Shown: piece by piece, positions 17,160-26,690 of the stretch
Numbering within the stretch: the stretch's first letter is position 1
Layout: each line of letters starts with the position of its first letter
NCBI RefSeq assembly: GCF_039539605.1
Contig: NZ_BAABDL010000002.1
Location: forward strand, 1 to 40,171
Reading direction: 5' to 3'
Source of the DNA: Amphibacillus indicireducens
GTDB taxonomy: Bacteria > Bacillota > Bacilli > Bacillales > Amphibacillaceae
DNA: 40,171 bases
Notes under the pieces: model-generated
Database searches by the model: none
What the model was told of the DNA's origin: nothing
Seen by the model: the letters and a program-made list of their open reading frames with translations, nothing else
Program-made: the position numbers and the translations under genes

Positions 17160-18770
17160 ATGAGCACTGTACGTCAGATTAAAGTGAATCAATTAGGTTA
17201 TCCAGTTAGAGCGAGTAAGGTTGCTGTCTTTACGAATAAATATCAAACTTTTGAAGTGATTGATCAAGTGACTGATCAGGTCGTTTATCGTGGGGGATTG
17301 TCAGAAGCTATTGCTGACCAGGCGAGTGGAGAGACTGTTTATCTTGGTGATTTTTCTGAACTAACAAAAGTAGGGCAATATCAGATAAAAGCAAGCAATG
17401 ATCGTTCAGCAACATTCGTGATTGATGAAAGTGCTTATCAAGTTGCTCGTCAAGGTATTTTGAAAGCGTTTTATTTCTATCGTTGTGGAATGGAATTAAC
17501 TGAAGAATTTGCTGGAGACTGGGCGCATCAGGCTTGTCATCTGGAAAAGAGTATTGTGTTTGATAGCCAAGATCTTAAGTTTGATGGAACGGGTGGTTGG
17601 CATGATGCTGGAGATTATGGCAAATATACGGTTGCTGGTGCAAAGGCTGTTGCTGATTTATTACTTGCTTATGAATTAAAACCAGATGCTTTTAAGCAAG
17701 AAATACCGATTCCTGAAACAGATGGGATTACACCAGATATTTTACATGAATGTCGGTTTGAATTAGACTGGCTATTAAAAATGCAAGAGCTAGGTTCGGG
17801 TGGTGTCTATCATAAATTAACAACGCTTGAATTCCCAGGACTTGATGTAATGCCTGAGGATGATCTTGAGCCGCAATACTTTACGCCAATTTCAGCTACG
17901 GCCACGGGAACTTTCGCAGCGATCATGGCGATGGCCGCTCGAGTGTATCAACCATTTGATCAAAAATTCTCTACAGTTTGTTTGGAGCGAGCTGAAAAAG
18001 CTTGGCAGTGGCTTTTAAACAATCCCGATGTACCTGGCTTTAAAAATCCACTAGAAATAACAACTGGCGAATATGGTGACAAAGATGATCGTGATGAGCG
18101 CTACTGGGCTGCTGCAGAGCTATACCGCACAACAGGGAAAGAAAACTATCATCAGTTCGTCAAACAATTAGCGCAAGAGAGTTTTTCAAAAAATGAATTT
18201 GGTTGGGCTGACATGGGCGGCTACGGGACGATTGCGTACTTGCTTAATGGTGAAGGGGCGAGTGATCGAGCTTTGTATCAGCAGTTAAAAGAAGGTTTGA
18301 TTAAGGAAGCAGAACAATTAGTTGACGTTTGTTCTGCAGATGGTTATTTAATTTCGTTAAAGAATGAAGACTATATTTGGGGTAGTAACATGGAGTTAAT
18401 GAATCGGGGAATGACATTATTATTTGCTCATCATTTGACGGGTAAAAAGGAGTTCGAGGATTGCGCGCTTGATCATGTTCATTATTTATTTGGTCGAAAT
18501 ACACTTGATATGAGTTATGTGACTGGTTTTGGTGATCGACCAGTTATGGAGCCGCATCATCGTCCTTCTGTAGCAGATGGTGTTGATGCACCCGTTCCTG
18601 GTTTAGTTTCTGGTGGACCGAATGCGGGCATACAGGACGAATATGCAGCAGAACATTTGCAAGGCAGAGCACCTGCTAAATCCTTTGCTGACCATGAGGA
18701 TAGTTATGCGACAAATGAAGTGACAATTTATTGGAATTCACCTGCGTTATTTGTGCTGGCACATTTTTAA
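17160..18770 (+). CDS. Glycoside hydrolase family 9 enzyme, cytoplasmic
   Basis: Domains in order: an N-terminal Ig-like CelD_N domain (about 1-90, VNQLGYP at the start) and a GH9 (alpha/alpha)6 barrel (about 95-536). The catalytic base region GWHDAGDYGKY is near residues 147-157, and the general acid Glu lies in TNEVTIYWNSPALF near residue 520. The C-terminal HHRPSVADG segment is also typical. There is no signal peptide, carbohydrate-binding module or dockerin, so it probably acts inside the cell on imported beta-linked oligosaccharides (cello- or chito-oligosaccharides); the exact substrate cannot be assigned. ATG 17160 follows GGGAG; a GTG at 17154 is less likely. The gene has its own terminator. 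Confidence 0.88.
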   Translation: MSTVRQIKVNQLGYPVRASKVAVFTNKYQTFEVIDQVTDQVVYRGGLSEAIADQASGETVYLGDFSELTKVGQYQIKASNDRSATFVIDESAYQVARQGILKAFYFYRCGMELTEEFAGDWAHQACHLEKSIVFDSQDLKFDGTGGWHDAGDYGKYTVAGAKAVADLLLAYELKPDAFKQEIPIPETDGITPDILHECRFELDWLLKMQELGSGGVYHKLTTLEFPGLDVMPEDDLEPQYFTPISATATGTFAAIMAMAARVYQPFDQKFSTVCLERAEKAWQWLLNNPDVPGFKNPLEITTGEYGDKDDRDERYWAAAELYRTTGKENYHQFVKQLAQESFSKNEFGWADMGGYGTIAYLLNGEGASDRALYQQLKEGLIKEAEQLVDVCSADGYLISLKNEDYIWGSNMELMNRGMTLLFAHHLTGKKEFEDCALDHVHYLFGRNTLDMSYVTGFGDRPVMEPHHRPSVADGVDAPVPGLVSGGPNAGIQDEYAAEHLQGRAPAKSFADHEDSYATNEVTIYWNSPALFVLAHF

Positions 18771-18810
18771 AGTGAATTTGAATTGAAAATGAGTCTGTAA
18801 ACATGGTATA

Positions 18811-18848
18811 AATAGATAGGATCAAAAGATTCTATCTATTTATTTTTT
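18811..18848 (+). terminator. Terminator after the GH9 gene
   Basis: AATAGATAG (18811-18819) pairs with CTATCTATT (18832-18840), followed by TATTTTTT. Confidence 0.85.
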
Positions 18849-18896
18849 GGAGAGCAAGATAAGTTTAGCTTGTCCTCTATTTGAAAGGATTTTAAT

Positions 18897-19850
18897 ATGA
18901 AAGAAAATTTTTGGCGTGATTTACCGCGACCGTTTTTTGTATTAGCACCAATGGAAGATGTGACGGACGTTGTCTTTCGTCACGTTGTTAGTGCAGCAGC
19001 AAGACCGGATGTCTTTTTCACAGAGTTTACGAATACGGTCAGTTATTGCCATCCAGAAGGAAAAGAAAGTGTCCGTGGTCGGCTGACGTTTACTGAGGAT
19101 GAACAGCCAATGGTTGCTCATATTTGGGGTGATCAGCCTGAATATTTCCGGCAGATGAGTATCGGATTAGCTGAACAAGGTTTTAAAGGCATTGATATTA
19201 ATATGGGCTGTCCTGTTCCGAATGTTGCATCTAAGGGTAAGGGTGCTGGTTTGATTCGCTTTCCTGATAAGGCGGCTGAAATTATTGAAGCAACGAAAGC
19301 TGGTGGATTACCTGTCAGTGTCAAGACAAGACTAGGTTACACGTATTTAAATGAATGGCGTGACTGGTTAGGACACATACTAGAACAAGACATTGCGAAC
19401 TTGTCGATCCATTTACGGACGCGCAAGGAAATGAGTGATTTTGATGCCCATTGGGAATTGATTCCTGAGATTAAACAGCTTCGAGACAAGATCGCACCAG
19501 ACACTTTGTTGACGATTAATGGTGATATTCCTGACCGTCAAACAGGGTTAGAATTGGTTGAGAAATATGGTGTTGATGGCGTCATGATTGGTCGGGGGAT
19601 TTTTAAAAATCCATTTGCATTTGAAAAAGAAGCAAAGGATCATAGCAATCAAGAATTGCTTGATTTGTTAAAGTTGCATTTAGATCTGTTTGATCATTAT
19701 TCGAAAATAGAAGACCGTTCCTTTAAACCACTCAGACGCTTTTTTAAAATTTATGTCCGAGGTTTTCGAGGGGCAAGTGAATTACGAAATGAATTGATGA
19801 TGACAGAAACAACTGATGAGGTACGCAGGTTGCTCAATCAGTTTGAGTAA
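18897..19850 (+). CDS. tRNA-dihydrouridine synthase family protein
   Basis: A 317-residue FMN-dependent TIM-barrel enzyme of the Dus family, which reduces uridine in the D-loop of tRNA. Visible signatures are FVLAPMEDVTDVVFR at the N-terminus, DINMGCPVPNVASKGKGAGL with the catalytic Cys near residue 104, SVKTRLGY, and DGVMIGRGIFKNP (FMN phosphate site). It ends with the small helical RNA-binding domain. It stands alone between two terminators. The DusB/DusC-like subclass is not resolved. Confidence 0.9.
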   Translation: MKENFWRDLPRPFFVLAPMEDVTDVVFRHVVSAAARPDVFFTEFTNTVSYCHPEGKESVRGRLTFTEDEQPMVAHIWGDQPEYFRQMSIGLAEQGFKGIDINMGCPVPNVASKGKGAGLIRFPDKAAEIIEATKAGGLPVSVKTRLGYTYLNEWRDWLGHILEQDIANLSIHLRTRKEMSDFDAHWELIPEIKQLRDKIAPDTLLTINGDIPDRQTGLELVEKYGVDGVMIGRGIFKNPFAFEKEAKDHSNQELLDLLKLHLDLFDHYSKIEDRSFKPLRRFFKIYVRGFRGASELRNELMMTETTDEVRRLLNQFE

Positions 19851-19911
19851 AAAATTGTGGGCTAGGTCAAGAAAAAGTATGTAACAATCAGCCTAGTCCC
19901 TAAAATTTCCA

Positions 19912-19938
19912 ACCTCCACAGATTACGTGGGGGATTTT
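19912..19938 (+). terminator. Terminator after the dihydrouridine synthase gene
   Basis: CCTCCAC pairs with GTGGGGG across AGATTAC and is followed by ATTTTTTT. Confidence 0.75.
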
Positions 19939-19939
19939 T

Positions 19940-20238
19940 TTATGCAAAAAAGTGCACATTTGAGTTTTTTTATGTATAATGGCTCTAACAGCAAAACATA
20001 CTTAAGAAAATTAATTAATTAACTAATTAATTAACAAGGAAATAGTATCGAATAAGCTTTATTAGTAAGGGTTAATTGAAAGGTGATGCTTACTAAGCAA
20101 TTTATTTCGATGACTACTTTCACTCAATTTAGGTAATAATTATAGTTGAATTAAACTAGTCGATAAAGTTAGTTATAGCGATTATGAGTATGTTTTTAAT
20201 TGTTGTCATAAAATAATCTAATGATAGGAGCATAACAG
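19940..20238. other. Intergenic leader of the alpha-galactosidase gene
   Basis: Between the terminator and the GH36 start lies an AT-rich stretch without a credible ORF. A TATAAT at 19975-19980 has no convincing -35. TTAATTAATTAACTAATTAATTAA (20011-20034) is palindromic apart from its centre and could be an operator or a breathing AT tract. TTACTAAG/TTAGTAAG-like motifs occur near 20060-20095. No canonical catabolite-response element was recognised. The gene has ATAGGAG as ribosome binding site. Confidence 0.4.
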
Positions 20239-22428
20239 ATGGGAATTCAATTTAATGATGCATTGAAAAGTTTTAAAATTGATGCAAAAGATACGAGTTA
20301 CATTATTTCAATTGTTGATGAAGAACAATTTTTAGGTCATGTTTATTTTGGTGAAAAAATTCCGGATCAGGATATGAATCATTTATTAAGACTTGAGGAA
20401 AATCCGTTTGTTCCTTCTAAAAATAATCGGGATAGAGGTACTTTTATGGACAGTTTTCCTAACGAGTACTCATCTCATGGTTTAGGTGATTATCGAGAAA
20501 GCTCGATTAGTGTGATGACACAATCTGGTATGAGTACTGTTGGGATTAATTATCAATCACATGAGATCTATCAAGGAAAGCCAAAGTTAGACGGGTTACC
20601 TGCAACGTTTGGAAATGAAGAAGATTGTACCACATTGGAAATCACGTGTATTGACAAGCATTTAAATTTGGAAGTTGTGTTAGTTTATACAGCTTTTGAA
20701 AATTTAGATGTGATTACAAGAAGTGTTAGAGTAACAAATCGAGCAAAAGAAAGCATTCAGCTTCGAAAAGTTTTATCAGCTTGTGTAGACTTTGATCGAA
20801 ATGATTTAGATATGATTACGCTTCATGGTTCATGGGCAAGAGAACGCCACGTCTCAAGAAGAAAAGTAGAATTAGGCAAGCAAGGTATTTCCTCTCTCAG
20901 AGGTCAGTCTGGTCATCAAGTCAATCCGTTTCTTGCAGTGATGGATCAAACGGCTACAGAAGATAGTGGTGAAGTGTATGGCTTTAACTTCGTCTACTCA
21001 GGAAACTTCCTTGCTCAAGCGGAAGGCTGTCAGTTTGATACGACAAGAGTAGTAATGGGAATTAACCCAGAAGATTTTTCTTGGGAACTCGATCCTGAAG
21101 CTACATTTACCGCACCTGAGGTAGTGATGGTTTATTCCAATGAGGGAATCGGTAAAATGTCTCGAACGTTCCATGATTTATATCGAACACATCTAATCCG
21201 TGGCAAGTATAAAAATAAGAAACGCCCAATTTTAATTAATAACTGGGAAGCGACTTATTTTGATTTTGATACCGAAAAACTTTTAGATATTGCAAAAGAA
21301 GCTTCACAGTTAGGTATTGAAATGCTTGTGATGGATGATGGCTGGTTTGGTGACAGAAGCAGTGATAATATGGCCTTAGGCGACTGGATCGTTAATGAGG
21401 ATAAAATTAAAGGTGGGCTAAAAAATTTAGTCGATCAAGTCAACAAACTTGGGATGAAATTTGGAATTTGGTTTGAACCAGAAATGGTTTCACCTGATTC
21501 AGATCTATACCGAGCCCATCCGGACTGGTGTATCCATATTGAGGGGCGAGAAGGATTACGTTCACGAAATCAATATGTCTTAGATTTTTCTAGAAAAGAA
21601 GTAAGAGATTATATTTATGAAAGTTTAAGAAAAATTTTATCAAGTGCGAATATAGAGTATGTTAAATGGGATATGAACCGTCAGCTTACTGATGTTGGGA
21701 ACAGTGTCCTACCAGCGAATCAACAGCGAGAAATTTGGCATCGATATGTACTCGGTGTCTACGACATGATGGATCGATTAACAACTGATTTCCCACACAT
21801 TTTACTTGAAAACTGTTCAGGTGGAGGCGCAAGGTTTGATCCAGGGATGCTTTACTATAGTCCACAAATTTGGACGTCAGATGACACTGACGCAATCGAA
21901 AGGCTAAAAATTCAGCATGGTACGTCGATGGTGTATCCTGTCTCTTCAATTGGTGCTCATGTTAGTGATGTCCCGAATCATACGGTTGGGAGGGTGACAC
22001 CTTTTGAAACACGTGGTTTAGTCGCTCTCTCAGGAACGTTTGGTTATGAGTTAGATGTGACTAAAATTCCACAAGAAGACAGAGAGATGATTCCTAAGCA
22101 GGTTGAAATGTATCATAAATACAATGACCTGATTCGAGAAGGAGACTTATATCGAATTGGTAATGTGTTTGAAAACCCTGAATTTGAATGTGTCGAGTAT
22201 GTCTCAAAGGATAAAGATGAAGTTTTGGTAACTTATGTACAAGTGCTTTCTAGAGCGAATCATCGCAGTAGAAGAATTAGACTCAAGGGACTTGATAAAG
22301 GGAGTTATTACCGCAATCAAGAAACAAATGCAGTTCACTCAGGTGCAGCGTTGATGAATGGCGGGATTTTAATTGAAGATATGTATGGAGATTTCAAAGG
22401 AAAGTTAATTCACTTTATTAAAGAGTAA
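20239..22428 (+). CDS. Alpha-galactosidase, GH36
   Basis: A 729-residue enzyme of normal GH36 length that removes alpha-galactosyl residues from melibiose or raffinose-type oligosaccharides. The N-terminal beta-sandwich precedes a (beta/alpha)8 barrel with EMLVMDDGWFGDR, FGIWFEPEMVSPDSDLY, the nucleophile Asp in YVKWDMNRQLTDVG (near residue 478) and the acid/base Asp in WTSDDTDAIERLKIQHG (near residue 548). The ENCSGGGARFDPGMLYY segment is family-specific. There is no signal peptide, so the enzyme is cytoplasmic and would depend on a sugar transporter elsewhere. ATG 20239 follows ATAGGAG. Confidence 0.95.
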   Translation: MGIQFNDALKSFKIDAKDTSYIISIVDEEQFLGHVYFGEKIPDQDMNHLLRLEENPFVPSKNNRDRGTFMDSFPNEYSSHGLGDYRESSISVMTQSGMSTVGINYQSHEIYQGKPKLDGLPATFGNEEDCTTLEITCIDKHLNLEVVLVYTAFENLDVITRSVRVTNRAKESIQLRKVLSACVDFDRNDLDMITLHGSWARERHVSRRKVELGKQGISSLRGQSGHQVNPFLAVMDQTATEDSGEVYGFNFVYSGNFLAQAEGCQFDTTRVVMGINPEDFSWELDPEATFTAPEVVMVYSNEGIGKMSRTFHDLYRTHLIRGKYKNKKRPILINNWEATYFDFDTEKLLDIAKEASQLGIEMLVMDDGWFGDRSSDNMALGDWIVNEDKIKGGLKNLVDQVNKLGMKFGIWFEPEMVSPDSDLYRAHPDWCIHIEGREGLRSRNQYVLDFSRKEVRDYIYESLRKILSSANIEYVKWDMNRQLTDVGNSVLPANQQREIWHRYVLGVYDMMDRLTTDFPHILLENCSGGGARFDPGMLYYSPQIWTSDDTDAIERLKIQHGTSMVYPVSSIGAHVSDVPNHTVGRVTPFETRGLVALSGTFGYELDVTKIPQEDREMIPKQVEMYHKYNDLIREGDLYRIGNVFENPEFECVEYVSKDKDEVLVTYVQVLSRANHRSRRIRLKGLDKGSYYRNQETNAVHSGAALMNGGILIEDMYGDFKGKLIHFIKE

Positions 22429-22455
22429 TTTTTCACCTGTATAACTAAAAGTAAT

Positions 22456-22490
22456 TAAGGGATGGCTCCGATTGGATGCTGTCCTTTTTT
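22456..22490 (+). terminator. Probable terminator after the alpha-galactosidase gene
   Basis: An imperfect stem pairs AAGGGATGGC with GCTGTCCTT and is followed by a T run. Confidence 0.5.
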
Positions 22491-22526
22491 CATGAATATC
22501 TTTTGTTACACTGTACAGGATATTCC

Positions 22527-22556
22527 TTGATGACTAAGGATAGAAAACGGTATAAT
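22527..22556 (+). promoter_or_regulatory. Promoter of the CNNM/CorC-type gene
   Basis: TTGATG (22527-22532), an 18-base spacer and TATAAT (22551-22556), 60 bases before the TTG start at 22616. Confidence 0.6.
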
Positions 22557-22615
22557 TAGATTGTCATTTCTGTTATTGATGATAAATATTATAGATTTAT
22601 TAGGGGGATTCACTT

Positions 22616-23950
22616 TTGTCGATTGCGATTATTACACTTATTGTACTAATCATTGTTAACGCTTTTTTTGCAGCTTCAGAGCTTGCGTTTGTGAACTTGA
22701 ATGAGAATAAAATTAAACGACAAGCAGAATTAGGTGACAAAAATGCATTGAAAATCTATTAGCTAATCTCAAACTCGAGTCAATTTTTAAGTACGATTCA
22801 AATTGGGATTACGTTAGCTGGTTTTTTATCAAGTGCATTTGCAGCGGATTTCTTTGCTGGACCGTTGTCAGAGATGTTGTTTGATTTAGGTGTTCCGATT
22901 CCGTTGGGAACATTGAACACAATTTCAGTTGTTGTGATTACGATTGTGTTGTCTTATTTTACGTTAGTTTTTGGTGAGCTTGTTCCAAAACAATTGGCAC
23001 TTAAAAAGGCAGACGAAATTGCCAAGGTCGCAGTTGGACCGATTTCGTTATTAGCAAAAATTTGTTCGCCAATCGTTAAGTTTTTAACGTTTTCTATTCA
23101 TCTTATCTTACGTTTACTTCGTGTCGATCCGAATGACGTATCTGAATTAACAACAGAAGAAGATATTCGGTTAATGATCGATATAAGTGGTGAAAGTGGC
23201 ACAATTAATAAAAATGAACAAACGATGATTGATAATGTCTTTGAATTTGATGATAAACTTGTGTCTGATATTATGACACACCGAACTGAATTTGTTGCTT
23301 TGGCTTATGACCTAGATTTTAAGCAAGTGATCCAGCAGATTAATCAATTTCGCTATACAAGATTTCCTGTTTATCAGGAGTCAAAGGATAATATTATTGG
23401 TGTGTTACATGTTAAGGACTTGTTCGCCCACCTTGATCAATCGAAGGATGGTTCATTTGAATTAGAGAAAGTTATGAGGGAACCGTTTTTCATCTTTGAA
23501 TGGCAACCGATTGATGTTGTCTTTGCAAATATGCGAAATCACAATATTCACATTGCAATTGTTCTTGATCAGTTTGGTGGAACGGAAGGCTTAATAACGA
23601 TTGAAGATATTATTGAGGAAATTGTAGGTGAAATTGCAAGTGAAAGCATTGAACCAGGTCATTTGAATGAAGAATTCACTCAAATTGCTGAGAATCAATA
23701 TCGAGTAGATGGAACATTTCGGTTATGGGAGCTTCAAGATGCATTGAATATTGAGCTACCTATTGATGAATTTGAAACAGTCAGTGGATTTGTTATTGAC
23801 TAGATTGGCTATATACCGAAAGAAGATGACCGACCGACAATTTATTATAAGCAGCTTAATTTTGAAGTGAAAAGCGTCATTGAAAAGCGGATCGATGAAG
23901 TTTTAGTAACGATTGAAGGTCCAAATATTATAGAAAATGATAATCAGTGA
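22616..23950 (+). pseudogene. CNNM/CorC (hemolysin-like) membrane protein interrupted by two in-frame TAG codons
   Basis: Reading one frame from TTG 22616 (after GGGGGATT) to TGA 23948-23950 gives a 444-codon family-typical protein: an N-terminal CNNM membrane domain (NAFFAASELAFVNLNENKIK, TIQIGITLAGFLSSAFA, FTLVFGELVPKQLALKK-like), a tandem CBS pair (about 210-330: DIMTHRTEFVAL, IIGVLHVKDLF, IVLDQFGGTEGLITIEDI) and a CorC_HlyC domain. Two TAG codons interrupt it at 22760-22762 (codon 49) and 23801-23803 (codon 396). Both fall where Gln is expected (KIY-Q-LI and VID-Q-IGYIPKE), a single C-to-T change each. Relatives are implicated in divalent cation transport. A product starting internally would lack the first membrane helix and the C-terminal domain. 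Confidence 0.88.
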
Positions 23951-23956
23951 TAAATT

Positions 23957-24000
23957 ACCACTCTATACAAAGGCTAGCCCTTTGATAGAGTGGTTTTTTG
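23957..24000 (+). terminator. Terminator after the CNNM/CorC-type gene
   Basis: ACCACTCTA...AAAGG pairs with CCCTTT...TAGAGTGGT around CTAG, followed by TTTTTTG. Confidence 0.85.
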
Positions 24001-24114
24001 TTTTGCTATATGGATGCGTCTTTCGACAGATTGTTGCTTAAAACTACATTGAATTAACGTTGGCAAATCAAACTGTGCTAAACTATTTTTAAGAAGTAAT
24101 TAACGGAGGTTTTG

Positions 24115-25416
24115 ATGATGACTCAAACAATGCAAGGAATTGCGAAACATCTGATCGTTGTTTCCTATGATGCTTTTTCAGAGGATAATTGGGAACAGGC
24201 GAAGCGACTACCTAATCTAGCTAAATTGATTGCAAAGGGTGCGTATAGTACTCAGTTAAAAAGTGTCTATCCAACGATGACTTATGTGATCCATTCGACA
24301 ATGGTTACAGGTGTTTACCCAGATAAGCATGGCGTGATTCATAACAATCCATTGCAACCATTTGTTGAGTCAAAGAATCAGGCGTGGCATTGGTATCAAG
24401 ACAATTTAAATGTTCTGACGGTCTATGATGTAGCCAAACAGGCAGGGCTAAAAACGGCAGGGATTATGTGGCCAGTGACGGGACGTTCATCGCTAACATA
24501 TAATTTACCTGAGATTGTTGCTGTTAATGATGAAAATCAAGCGTTGAAAGTTTTGAAAAATGGCAGTCCTTTTTTCTGTCTTAATTTAGAATTGAAGTTT
24601 GGTCGGATTCGAAAGGGTATCGAGCAACCCTACTTGGATGATTTTTCGACGGCATGTGCTGTTGATACGATTAAACGTAAAAAACCGAACCTGCTCTTAT
24701 TACATCTAATTGATTTAGATGATACGAAGCATAAATATGGTACGGATAATAAAGCAGTTGACCAAGTGATTCAGCGAATGGATCATAGACTTGGTGATCT
24801 TATTGAAGCAGTCGAAGAGGCAGGGGTCGCAGATGAAACGGCATTTATTGTTTTGGGTGATCATGGGCAATTCAATGTTAATTACAAAGTGTATTTAAAT
24901 AACCTTCTGAAAGAGAAAGGTTTAATTTTTGACAGAGATGGTAAGTTGGAATGGCGTGCCTATTTTCAAAGTACTGGTGGATCAGCCTATTTACAAATTC
25001 AAAAGGGTGATCAGGAAGCTGAGCAATTGGCATTGGAACTTCTTGAACAAATTGCCCCTGACCAGCAATATGGGATTGAGCAGTTTTATGAGAGGGATGA
25101 TCTTGATCGACTTCATGTTGATCGCTCGATTAGCTATATAGTTGAGGCAAAACAAGGCTATAGTTTTGAGGACGGGCTATCTGATCGGATTGTTGAAGAT
25201 TTGGAACAACAAGGGATCAAACACGCAACCCATGGATATTCCCCGGATAAAGATAATTATCATTGTAATCTTGTCATCTCAGGCGACAAAGTCAATCATG
25301 GCTTACAACTAGCTGAACTTGAAATGGTTGATATTGCTCCGACGATAGCTAAAATATTAGGGCTTGAATTTACCGGTGGAGACGGTCGTAGTATTGACGA
25401 AGCTTTTCAACAATAA
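24115..25416 (+). CDS. Alkaline phosphatase superfamily / NPP-type phosphodiesterase
   Basis: A 433-residue metal-dependent hydrolase resembling nucleotide pyrophosphatase/phosphodiesterases. The first metal Asp is in VVSYDAF, and the nucleophile Thr in YPTMTYVIHSTMVTGVYPDK is near residue 54. Asp and His ligands follow in LHLIDLDDTKHKYG and in FIVLGDHGQF, and the last His is in ATHGYSPD. There is no signal peptide or membrane helix, so it appears cytoplasmic, unlike many NPPs. ATG 24115 follows GGAGGT. The substrate (nucleotide, phosphodiester or phosphonate) is not determinable. Confidence 0.85.
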   Translation: MMTQTMQGIAKHLIVVSYDAFSEDNWEQAKRLPNLAKLIAKGAYSTQLKSVYPTMTYVIHSTMVTGVYPDKHGVIHNNPLQPFVESKNQAWHWYQDNLNVLTVYDVAKQAGLKTAGIMWPVTGRSSLTYNLPEIVAVNDENQALKVLKNGSPFFCLNLELKFGRIRKGIEQPYLDDFSTACAVDTIKRKKPNLLLLHLIDLDDTKHKYGTDNKAVDQVIQRMDHRLGDLIEAVEEAGVADETAFIVLGDHGQFNVNYKVYLNNLLKEKGLIFDRDGKLEWRAYFQSTGGSAYLQIQKGDQEAEQLALELLEQIAPDQQYGIEQFYERDDLDRLHVDRSISYIVEAKQGYSFEDGLSDRIVEDLEQQGIKHATHGYSPDKDNYHCNLVISGDKVNHGLQLAELEMVDIAPTIAKILGLEFTGGDGRSIDEAFQQ

Positions 25417-25445
25417 AAGGTTTGAATCATGTTGAAATATCAGTG

Positions 25446-25488
25446 AAAAAGCTATCGACACATCGAAGAGATGATGGATAGCTTTTTA
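25446..25488. terminator. Bidirectional terminator between convergent genes
   Basis: AAAAAGCTATC pairs with GATAGCTTTTT around a 20-base loop. A runs on one side and T runs on the other let it serve both the phosphodiesterase gene and the leftward exporter gene. Confidence 0.8.
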
Positions 25489-25491
25489 TAG

Positions 25492-26499
25492 TTAAATATT
25501 GATAAAGTAAATCACAATTAAAGCAACGATTGCCATCAATGTTGAAACGATCACACTGTGGATTAGCGGGTTCGGTCCTAATTTTTTGAGTTCCTTTAGA
25601 TCGGTTTTTAAGCCAATCGCAGCAAGTGCGGCTACCATTAAAAATCGACTGATATTTTTTAGTGCAGTAGAGACAGGCATTGAAAAAAGTCCGAAGCTAT
25701 TAATCAGGGACATGCCAATAAATGCAACGATAAACCACGGAATTAAGCCGGTAATTTTCACTTTCTTGCGAGCTGTTGGTGAAGTTTTTGCTTCTAAACG
25801 AGCACTAATCACAGAAAAAACAAGCACAGTCGGGATAATTGTTAGTGTCCGAGTTAACTTAACCATTGTTGCAAAGTCTCCAGCGGCTTCACTAAAAGCA
25901 TAACCAGTTGCAACAACACTTGACGTATCATTAACAGATGTTCCTGTCCATAAACCGTAAGCCATATCTGTTAATCCAAGTGCACGACCGATAATCGGGA
26001 ACAAAATGATCATTAGCATATCAAATAAAAAGGTGACCGAGATGGCGTAAGCAATATCTTTATCCTTAGCATTGATTACAGGGGCTAAAGCAGCAATAGC
26101 TGATCCACCACAAATGCCGGTACCTGCATTGATTAAATTAGCTCGCTTCCAGTCTAAACCGAGCCATTTTCCTAGTAGAAACCCTCCGCCAAAAGCAGTC
26201 AGGAAAGTAAATAACATCACGGTCAATGATAATCCGCTAACGTTTAGAACGGTGTTGATGCTTAACGACGCCCCCAGAAGGACGATTGAAAACTTTAAGA
26301 CCCGTTTGGCTGTGAAATTTAATCCAGGTTCAATGAATGAATTTGGTTTCCAAATCTGATTGATGACAATCCCAATGAATAGTGCTAAAACAGAGTCACC
26401 AATGATGTGAAAAGGTAAAGTTGACTCGATTGATCGAGCAAAAAATGCAATGATTAAAGCTAGTAAAAGACCAGGTATGTAAGCTAATATTTTTCGCAT
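25492..26499 (-). CDS. YeiH/UPF0324-family putative sulfate exporter
   Basis: A 335-residue polytopic membrane protein (about ten hydrophobic helices) with the family landmarks LGASLSINTVLNVSG, NAGTGICGGSAIAALAPVI, WTGTSVNDTSSVVATGYAF and GLKTDLKELKKLGPNP. Members are called putative sulfate exporters (PSE family), but the transported compound is not established for most. ATG 26499 (MRKILAYIPG) follows AGGAG; an in-frame extension to 26547 lacks a ribosome binding site. It is divergent from the metal-sensor gene and probably unrelated to it. Confidence 0.85.
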   Translation of the reverse strand: MRKILAYIPGLLLALIIAFFARSIESTLPFHIIGDSVLALFIGIVINQIWKPNSFIEPGLNFTAKRVLKFSIVLLGASLSINTVLNVSGLSLTVMLFTFLTAFGGGFLLGKWLGLDWKRANLINAGTGICGGSAIAALAPVINAKDKDIAYAISVTFLFDMLMIILFPIIGRALGLTDMAYGLWTGTSVNDTSSVVATGYAFSEAAGDFATMVKLTRTLTIIPTVLVFSVISARLEAKTSPTARKKVKITGLIPWFIVAFIGMSLINSFGLFSMPVSTALKNISRFLMVAALAAIGLKTDLKELKKLGPNPLIHSVIVSTLMAIVALIVIYFINI

Positions 26500-26690
26500 G
26501 TGGATCTCCTTTGATTTTAAAACGAATCGATTGATGAAAATACTCAACCTTTATCTTAAGACAAGCAAGTGATTATTACAAATTTAGCAAACAGCTTGAC
26601 TCAGTTGAGTTTTGCTTTCATTTAGGATAATTTTAAAAAATATGATAAACTATTTTTAATGAAATGAATTTTGATCGATGGAGGATACTC

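Noticed and set aside
19858..19900. Possible structured RNA formed by GGCTAGG- and GCCTAGTCC-like segments
   Set aside because: The pairing needs an indel and several mismatches; the nearby CCTCCAC hairpin is a sufficient terminator.
22616..23950. General amber recoding in this organism
   Set aside because: Several intact genes here (for example V-ATPase subunits F and D) end with TAG, so TAG is a normal stop; the two internal TAGs are more simply mutations.
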